DNA of 6,412 bases from the NCBI GenBank assembly GCA_035656335.1, contig DASRSS010000250.1:1-6412 (forward strand). Reading direction: 5' to 3'. The notes under the pieces were generated by a model. The model saw only the letters and a list, made by a program, of their open reading frames with translations. It ran no database searches and had not been told where the DNA came from. The number at the start of each line of letters is the position of its first letter. Position 1 is the stretch's first letter. Both the position numbers and the translations under genes were made by a program. This document shows positions 1-4,983 of the stretch, in pieces. This DNA comes from DASRSS01 sp035656335 (GTDB taxonomy: Bacteria; Actinomycetota; Actinomycetes; Mycobacteriales; Jatrophihabitantaceae).

Positions 1-2822
1 ACCTCGGTGACCTGCTGCTCAGCGGCGTGTCCTACGTCAGCGGCGACAGCAGCGTGGTCGCCACGCCGGACACCATCGAGCCGGGCCAGCTGCTGCAGGT
101 TCGTGCCGAGTTCACCGCCACGCGGAACGTGCCCGGTGCGGGCATCCGCCTCGGCATCCCGGACGGCACCAGCTTCGCCGCCGGCAGCGTGACCGTGGAC
201 GGCACGCCGGTCGACGCGTCCGCGGTCGACTCCGCCGTCACCGTGCCGCTGGGCGATTTGGCCTCCGGCGCGCACCACGTGGTGCGCTACGCGGTCAGGG
301 TCGGGGACTCCACGACGGTCGCGTCGCTGTCGGCGCCGGTCTGGCTGGTCGACGCCGGCGGCACCCTGCACGCCGTCGGCAGCGCGACCGTCCCGCTGAT
401 CGCGGTGTCTCTGACCGCGCCCGAACACGCCACCGCGGCCACGTTCACGGTCAACGGCACGGCTCCCGCCGGGAACACGGTGACCGTCGTCGACGGCCAC
501 GGCGACACGGTCGGCACCGGCAGCGCCGGCCCGGGCGGGCTGTGGCAGGCGCAGGTGACGCTGCCCGACGGCCACCCGGGGCAGACGTACCAGCTCACCG
601 CCGAGTCCGATTACCAGGGCCAACAGCTCACCGACAGCGCGGACGTGATCTTCGACCCGGACTATCTGCTGCCGACGAGCATCGCGGTCGGCCAGCCGGA
701 CGGCCGCTTCCACAGCTACAACCCGGCCAACGGCGTCGCGTACTTCACGCTCGTCTACCGCCCGTCGCTGCCGGTGCGCGTGATCGCGCAGTTCACCGAC
801 ACCAGCCGCATCGAGAACCCGATCGCGTGGGTCGGCGTCAACTGGGCGCCGATGACGTGCGACGCGACGAGCTGCACGGCGGACGTGCCGATCGCGGACG
901 AGTTCGCCGGCGGTTCCGGCGTCGACGTCGACTACAAGGTCAAGCCGATCCTGGCACCGGCCCCGGCTCCCACGCAGCAGCAGGAACTGTCCTCGCTGCC
1001 GGGACCGTTCGCCGGCTCGCAGAGCACGACGTCCTCGACGAGCTACGACTACGCCACCGACCAGAGCGGCGCCGGATCCGGGCAGGCGCTGGTGAACGCG
1101 GCGCACTCGACCGGGACCGTCGCCATCCCGGGCTCGGGCGTGAACATGGACTACGACGTGTCGGTCGCCGAGAGCGCGCAGCCGGTCGGCGATCCGGTGG
1201 ACGTGGCCGGCGGCTCGCTGTACGCGTCGCACAGCCAGTCCAAGTCCGGCGACGGCTCGGTGTCCATGCACCTGACGCTGTACGTCCCCGCCGACGAGAT
1301 CGCCGCGGCGAACGGATCGGTGCGCACCGCGCTGCGCACGCTCGGCATGTCGCGGCTGGCCGCGATGACGCCGGACAGCACCGTGACCAAGGCGCTCGGC
1401 GTCGTGCTCGACATCGGGCTGAACCTGCTGCAGGGCGCCGAGGGCTTGATCACCAGCGGCGCGCAGACCGCGTGGGGGCTGATCAAGTCCTTCTACACGC
1501 CGCCGAGCAAGTACTACGACCAGCTACACGACCTGCAGGACCAGATCTACGCGGCGACGTGCCTGACGCCCGAGCAGAAGAAGCTGCTGCTCGACGAGGT
1601 CGAGGTCGCCGGCGTGCAGGTCACGCTGATCTACGCGATGCAGGCGCTCGCCCCGGTGCCGCTGTTCCTCAGCGGTATCGGCGAGACGTCGACGGTTGCC
1701 CTAGCCACGCTGAAGATCGGCCTGGACGAGGTGCTGCAAGGGCTGATCAACTACGCGGTCAGCAACGCCGTCTCGGCGACGTTCGGCGACTGGATGCAGG
1801 GCGAGGTCGACGACACGCGCGCCGACGTCGAGAAGGTGCTGCGGGACTCGCGCTGCAAGCCGCCGCCGCCGCGCAACTGCCCGCCCGGCATGACCTGCCC
1901 GGCACCGGGACCGGGCGCGACCATCACGCCGATCATCGACCCGAGCGGCATCGTCACCGACGCCACCACCGGTCAACCGCTGGACGGCGTGACCGCGACG
2001 ATCGAGACCGCGCCGAGCAAGGACGGCCCGTGGACCACATGGAACGCGGCCGACTACGGGCAGACCAACCCGCAGCTCACCGACGCCACCGGAGCGTTCG
2101 GATGGGACACACCGATCGGCTGGTACCGCGTCAAGTTCACGAAGGACCGATACGTCACCGGCTACTCGCAGGTGGTGCACGTGCTGCCCGAGTGGACCGG
2201 GCTGAACGTCGCGCTGCAGCGCAAGACCGTCAAGCTCGGCGTCACCGTGCAACCGGACCAGCCGGTGTACGGCCAGCCGGTGACGCTCGCCGTCAGCACG
2301 ACGCCGGCCGAACCCGGCACGACGGTGACGGTGAGCGAGGACGGCACGCAGCTCGGCTCCGGCGTGCTCGACGCGAACGGGACGACCAGCATCACCGTGT
2401 CCGGCCTGCACGCCGGGACGCACCAGCTGACCGTGTCCTATCCCGGCGACGCCGAGGACTTCGCGAGCAGCACGACCGTGCCGGTGACGATCGCGCGCGC
2501 GGCGACGCGCGTCACCGTCGACCGGATCACCTCGCTCGGCGCCCTGCTGGACTTCCTGTTTCACCGCAGGGTCACCGCGCACCTCGTCCGCGCCGACGAC
2601 GGCACGCCGATCGCGGGGGAGCAGGTGACGCTGAGCACGCGCCTGGGTGACTTCTGCACCGCGACGACCGACCCGAGCGGCACGATCACCTGCACGGTCC
2701 CGCTGCGGATGTTCGGCCAGGTGCTGGCCGGACGCGCCCAGGCGAACTTCGCGGGAACGACCGACTACCTACCGTCGGACTATGGCGTCGAGCACCGTTC
2801 TCGTCCGCACGGAAGGGAGTGA
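1..2822 (+). CDS. Large Ig-like multidomain exported protein, 3' part (5' truncated)
   Basis: The reading frame is open from the first full codon (base 3) to TGA at 2820-2822. A GTG at 27 is possible but has no ribosome binding site or signal peptide, and coding-like sequence (LGDLLLSG) precedes it, so the gene almost certainly starts upstream. Residues are numbered from base 27. A DUF11-like module ends near 105 (VPLGDLASG signature). A bacterial Ig-like module spans about 122-210, and a further beta-rich region with a close Cys pair (278, 283) spans about 210-310. A Ser/Thr/Gly-rich stretch lies at 320-365. A mainly alpha-helical domain covers about 422-608, followed by a Cys/Pro linker at 610-624. 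A carboxypeptidase-regulatory/CNA-B-like module (about 636-730) and an Ig-like repeat of the HQLTVSYPGDAEDF type (about 735-824) come next. A last beta module carries Cys877 and Cys889. No catalytic motif, LPXTG signal or C-terminal membrane helix is visible. Module naming is by pattern only. Export and a surface or adhesive role are inferred; the exact function is unknown. Confidence 0.85.
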   Translation, partial: LGDLLLSGVSYVSGDSSVVATPDTIEPGQLLQVRAEFTATRNVPGAGIRLGIPDGTSFAAGSVTVDGTPVDASAVDSAVTVPLGDLASGAHHVVRYAVRVGDSTTVASLSAPVWLVDAGGTLHAVGSATVPLIAVSLTAPEHATAATFTVNGTAPAGNTVTVVDGHGDTVGTGSAGPGGLWQAQVTLPDGHPGQTYQLTAESDYQGQQLTDSADVIFDPDYLLPTSIAVGQPDGRFHSYNPANGVAYFTLVYRPSLPVRVIAQFTDTSRIENPIAWVGVNWAPMTCDATSCTADVPIADEFAGGSGVDVDYKVKPILAPAPAPTQQQELSSLPGPFAGSQSTTSSTSYDYATDQSGAGSGQALVNAAHSTGTVAIPGSGVNMDYDVSVAESAQPVGDPVDVAGGSLYASHSQSKSGDGSVSMHLTLYVPADEIAAANGSVRTALRTLGMSRLAAMTPDSTVTKALGVVLDIGLNLLQGAEGLITSGAQTAWGLIKSFYTPPSKYYDQLHDLQDQIYAATCLTPEQKKLLLDEVEVAGVQVTLIYAMQALAPVPLFLSGIGETSTVALATLKIGLDEVLQGLINYAVSNAVSATFGDWMQGEVDDTRADVEKVLRDSRCKPPPPRNCPPGMTCPAPGPGATITPIIDPSGIVTDATTGQPLDGVTATIETAPSKDGPWTTWNAADYGQTNPQLTDATGAFGWDTPIGWYRVKFTKDRYVTGYSQVVHVLPEWTGLNVALQRKTVKLGVTVQPDQPVYGQPVTLAVSTTPAEPGTTVTVSEDGTQLGSGVLDANGTTSITVSGLHAGTHQLTVSYPGDAEDFASSTTVPVTIARAATRVTVDRITSLGALLDFLFHRRVTAHLVRADDGTPIAGEQVTLSTRLGDFCTATTDPSGTITCTVPLRMFGQVLAGRAQANFAGTTDYLPSDYGVEHRSRPHGRE

Positions 2823-2862
2823 CCGGTCGCGCTCATCGCGTGGTGGTCACCCGATGAATATT

Positions 2863-2874
2863 GCGTGATCACGC
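2863..2874. repeat. 12-bp perfect palindrome at the convergent gene junction
   Basis: GCGTGATCACGC is a perfect palindrome that includes the stop codon of the minus-strand hydrolase gene (TCA at 2869-2871 on the plus strand). The gap between the two convergent stops is only 46 bp and shows no GC-rich stem with a T-tract, so no standard intrinsic terminator is visible. With no unpaired centre the palindrome would form at best a short RNA hairpin. It may be a chance result of the overlapping base composition. Confidence 0.35.
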
Positions 2875-3888
2875 GCGGGCGAAGTGGGCGACGCCGTCGA
2901 CGACGGTGCGGGTCAGCCAGCCGCGCTCGACGAGCACGACCAGGTGCGCCATCGTCTCGTTCACGGCGAGCACCTGGTTGAACTCGTCCAGCTCGTCGTA
3001 GTGCCGCTCGCGGCGGGTCCAGCCGAGCGCGTTCGCGACCTCGAAGCCGGTCACGGCGCCGCGGTCGACGGCCTCGGCGGTCAGCTGCAGCCGGTGCTCG
3101 TGGTGCTCGAGCAGCTCGTCCACCCGGGCGTGCAGTTTCATGCCGGCCGGTCCGTGCGCGGGCAGCAGCGTCGCGTCCGGCAGCTGCTGCATCAGCTGCA
3201 GCGAGGTCATGTACTCGCGCAGCGGCGACGGCGGGCGGGTCAGCTCGATGCCGATGGACGGAGTGATGTGCGGCAGCACGTGATCGCCGGCGAACAGCAC
3301 GTTCGCGTCGACGTCGTGGAAGACGACATGCCCGCGGGTGTGGCCGGGCGTGGAGATCACCCGCAGCGTGCGCGACTTCAGCGGCAGCTCGATCTGGTCG
3401 GCCAGCCAGCGGTCCGGGTACTCCCAGTCGGTGAGGTCCCGCTCGCCGTGCCAGCTCGCGAGCAGCTCAGACAGCTTGGTCGCGCCCGCCTCGGCCAGCC
3501 GCGCGACGTCCGGGTGGACGGTCACGGTGCGCATCGCGTCCAGGCAGAGCCGCTCTCCCTCGCCGAGCGAGACGGTGCCGCCGAACGCGCGGCGGATCGC
3601 GATCGCCTGCGTGTAGTGGTCGCGGTGGATGTGCGTGACCAGGAACTCGCGGATCGAGTCCAGGCCGTAGCCGATCTCGCCCAACGAGCGGGCCAGCAGT
3701 TCCTGCGCGTCGCCCATCGCCCAGCCGCCGTCGATGAGCACGACCTGCTCGCCGTCGGCGATCGCGTACACGTTGACCGCCTTGAGGTGGTCGCCGGGCA
3801 GCGGCAGCGGGATCCGGTAGACGCCGGGCGCCTCCTCGTGGGCGCCAGGCTGCTCCCAGGCGTGCCGGTCCTGCGCGCGATCGTTCAT
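2869..3888 (-). CDS. MBL-fold metallo-hydrolase, LACTB2-like with C-terminal winged helix
   Basis: This is a complete 339-residue protein without a signal peptide, so it is probably cytoplasmic. All the metal-site motifs of the metallo-beta-lactamase superfamily are present in order: THIHRDH at 85-91 (His86, His88, Asp90, His91), TPGHTRGH at 180-187 (His183), AGDH at 200-203 (Asp202) and PAHGP at 243-247 (His245). These are expected to hold a two-metal, usually zinc, hydrolytic centre. After the core, residues about 255-335 form a helical region ending in LVVLVERGWLTRTVVDGVAHF, which resembles the winged-helix tail of LACTB2-like hydrolases. An N-terminal lead-in (IPLPLPGDHLKAVNVYAI, 26-43) is usual for this group. 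The substrate cannot be assigned; relatives act on thioesters, phosphoesters or RNA. The ATG at 3886-3888 is chosen because a TACCGT -10 element lies six bases upstream, which suits a leaderless transcript. The gene is divergent from the ZIP transporter and convergent with the large exported protein. Confidence 0.93.
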   Translation of the reverse strand: MNDRAQDRHAWEQPGAHEEAPGVYRIPLPLPGDHLKAVNVYAIADGEQVVLIDGGWAMGDAQELLARSLGEIGYGLDSIREFLVTHIHRDHYTQAIAIRRAFGGTVSLGEGERLCLDAMRTVTVHPDVARLAEAGATKLSELLASWHGERDLTDWEYPDRWLADQIELPLKSRTLRVISTPGHTRGHVVFHDVDANVLFAGDHVLPHITPSIGIELTRPPSPLREYMTSLQLMQQLPDATLLPAHGPAGMKLHARVDELLEHHEHRLQLTAEAVDRGAVTGFEVANALGWTRRERHYDELDEFNQVLAVNETMAHLVVLVERGWLTRTVVDGVAHFARA

Positions 3889-3894
3889 GCCTGG

Positions 3895-3900
3895 ACGGTA
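3895..3900 (-). promoter_or_regulatory. -10 element (TACCGT) of the hydrolase gene, leaderless layout
   Basis: Read on the minus strand, TACCGT-CCAGGC-ATG puts a TANNNT hexamer exactly six bases before the hydrolase start codon. In actinobacteria this spacing marks transcripts that begin at or next to the start codon. No convincing Shine-Dalgarno sequence is present, which fits. No good -35 hexamer is seen at the expected distance. Confidence 0.5.
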
Positions 3901-3928
3901 TGCGATCGGCGGACGGGTCCCGCGCGCG

Positions 3929-3943
3929 CCCCGGAATCCGGGG
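3929..3943. promoter_or_regulatory. Perfect 15-nt dyad in the divergent promoter region
   Basis: CCCCGGAATCCGGGG has two perfect seven-base arms (CCCCGGA and TCCGGGG) around a single central A. It lies in the 170-bp region between the divergent hydrolase and ZIP genes, about 30 bases upstream of the hydrolase -10 element and outside any coding frame I accept. Its size and symmetry suit a binding site for a dimeric regulator. A short GC-rich dyad can also arise by chance at this composition, and I do not recognise a regulator for it. Confidence 0.35.
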
Positions 3944-4016
3944 CCTGGCGCGCCGCGTGGCGGGGGTCACAGGGCCGTCGGCTGAGGCCGGTTTGCGTGC
4001 CGCCGGAACGGGGGAG

Positions 4017-4035
4017 TTAGGTTAGCCGTACCTGA
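4017..4035 (+). promoter_or_regulatory. DtxR/IdeR-type iron box upstream of the ZIP gene
   Basis: TTAGGTTAGCCGTACCTGA matches the known IdeR/DtxR 19-bp consensus (TWAGGTTAGSCTAACCTWA) at 16 of 19 positions. The left half is perfect and the mismatches are at positions 12, 13 and 18. It lies 23 bases before the ZIP start codon. It contains TAGGTT (4018-4023), a possible -10 hexamer, with a weak TTGCGT (3993-3998) upstream at a long 19-base spacing. Repressor binding over the -10 would be expected to silence transcription when iron is plentiful, as in other genes of this regulon. The match is seen directly; regulation is inferred. Confidence 0.7.
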
Positions 4036-4046
4036 CCGCGAGCCTT

Positions 4047-4052
4047 GGGAAG
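4047..4052 (+). promoter_or_regulatory. Ribosome binding site of the ZIP gene
   Basis: GGGAAG ends six bases before the GTG at 4059, a normal Shine-Dalgarno position. It supports that GTG as the start. It also implies a transcript with a leader, unlike the two neighbouring genes with leaderless layout. Confidence 0.6.
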
Positions 4053-4058
4053 TTCTCC

Positions 4059-4943
4059 GTGTCCCTGTCCACCACGCTGCTGCTGGGCTTCATCGCCGGC
4101 GTCACGATCGTGCTCGGCCTGCCGATCGGCCGGCTGCAGCGCCCCGCCCCGGGCCTGCGGGTCTTCCTCAACGCGACCGCCGTCGGCGTGCTGCTGTTCC
4201 TGTTCTGGGACGTCAGCTCCGCCGCGTGGGAGCCGATCGACTCGGCGCTGTCCGCGGTGCACGACAACACCGGCGGCCTCGGCCCGGTGTTCGGCTACGG
4301 CTCGCTGTTCGCCGGCGGCCTGGCGGTCGGCCTGCTCGGGCTGGTCGGCTACGACCGGTACTTGGCGCGGGTCGCGCGCAACACCGGCCGCGGCGGGCCC
4401 GGCGCGATGGCGGCCACCGAGCGGCCCGCGCGCCGCGGGGGCGTGGCGTCCTGGTCGGCCGCGCGCCGGCTGTCGCTGCTGATCGCGGTCGGCATCGGGC
4501 TGCACAACTTCGCCGAGGGGCTCGCGATCGGGCAGGCCGCGGCCAGCAGCGAGATCGCGCTGGCCACCGTCCTGGTGATCGGCTTCGCCCTGCACAACGC
4601 GACCGAGGGCTTCGGCATCGTCGCGCCGCTGGCCGCCGAGAGCGCGGTGGAGGACGCGGCCGGCGCGGCGCCCGCGCGGCCGAGCTGGGGCTTCCTGCTC
4701 TCGATGGCCGCGATCGGCGGCGGGCCGACGTTCGTCGGCACGGCGGTCGGGCACAGCTTCACGTCCGAACCGGTGAGCGTGGTGTTCCTGACCCTCGCGG
4801 CCGGCTCCATCGTCTACGTCATCGCGCAGCTGCTCGGCGTGGCCGCGCGGGCCCGCCGGGCCGACCTGGTCGCGTACGGCCTGCTGCTCGGCATCCTGGC
4901 CGGCTTCATCACCGACGCGATCGTGTCCGCCGGCGGCGCCTGA
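4059..4943 (+). CDS. ZIP-family divalent metal transporter
   Basis: The 294-residue membrane protein has about eight hydrophobic segments, near residues 4-24, 34-52, 79-98, 138-160, 165-190, 209-231, 240-262 and 269-290, as in ZIP/ZupT proteins that import Zn2+, Fe2+ or Mn2+. The fourth holds HNFAEGLAIG (149-158) and the fifth HNATEG (179-184), the paired metal-binding motifs of the family. The usual proline before Glu is Ala in the first and Thr in the second. Segment 6 reads GGGPTFVGT (220-228), without the acidic residue common there, and segment 7 has YVIAQLL (253-259), with Gln256 where many homologues have Glu. The loop before segment 4 (about 99-137) is Arg/Gly-rich rather than His-rich. 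The GTG start has GGGAAG six bases upstream, and no alternative fits better. An iron-box-like operator lies just upstream, so Fe2+ or a broad divalent range is plausible; the actual metal is not known. Confidence 0.88.
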   Translation: MSLSTTLLLGFIAGVTIVLGLPIGRLQRPAPGLRVFLNATAVGVLLFLFWDVSSAAWEPIDSALSAVHDNTGGLGPVFGYGSLFAGGLAVGLLGLVGYDRYLARVARNTGRGGPGAMAATERPARRGGVASWSAARRLSLLIAVGIGLHNFAEGLAIGQAAASSEIALATVLVIGFALHNATEGFGIVAPLAAESAVEDAAGAAPARPSWGFLLSMAAIGGGPTFVGTAVGHSFTSEPVSVVFLTLAAGSIVYVIAQLLGVAARARRADLVAYGLLLGILAGFITDAIVSAGGA

Positions 4944-4954
4944 CTCCGGTTCGC

Positions 4955-4969
4955 GGGGCGGCCGCTCCC
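4955..4969. promoter_or_regulatory. Imperfect GC-rich dyad just before the glmS -10 element
   Basis: GGGGCGGCCGCTCCC pairs arm to arm around a central C, with one G-T (wobble) position. It sits in the 40-bp gap between the ZIP stop codon and the glmS start, one base before TACCCT. It could be an operator at the glmS promoter. It could also be a weak stem, but no T-tract follows, so I do not call a terminator. Confidence 0.25.
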
Positions 4970-4970
4970 G

Positions 4971-4976
4971 TACCCT
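4971..4976 (+). promoter_or_regulatory. glmS: -10 element (TACCCT) of glmS, leaderless layout
   Basis: TACCCT fits TANNNT and ends seven bases before the ATG at 4984, which puts the expected transcription start at or next to that A. The gap shows no Shine-Dalgarno sequence, and no good -35 hexamer is found at 16-19 bases. The layout suggests glmS has its own promoter separate from the ZIP gene. Confidence 0.45.
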
Positions 4977-4983
4977 GATGGCC

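Noticed and set aside
27..29. GTG as the true start of the large exported protein
   Set aside because: The frame is open through the window edge, no ribosome binding site precedes it, and the following residues are mid-domain sequence rather than a signal peptide.
1701..2582. Minus-strand open frame opposite the exported protein gene
   Set aside because: Compositionally biased Arg/Gly/His-rich translation with no recognisable motif; an antisense shadow of the real gene.
542..2650. Long plus-strand open frame (about 700 codons) inside the large exported protein gene
   Set aside because: The translation is a low-complexity Arg/Ala/Gly string typical of an out-of-frame reading of GC-rich coding DNA, and the other frame has clear Ig-like domains.
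2884..4020. Plus-strand open frame opposite the hydrolase gene
   Set aside because: Its translation is a Val/Gln/Arg-rich string without motifs, whereas the minus strand carries every metal-site motif of the MBL superfamily.
4978..4980. Alternative ATG start for glmS two codons upstream
   Set aside because: It would give Met-Ala-Met-Cys, leaving the catalytic cysteine away from the N terminus; the ATG at 4984 exposes Cys after Met removal.
4944..4983. glmS ribozyme or riboswitch upstream of glmS
   Set aside because: The gap is only 40 bp, far too short for the ribozyme, and the apparent promoter leaves no leader.
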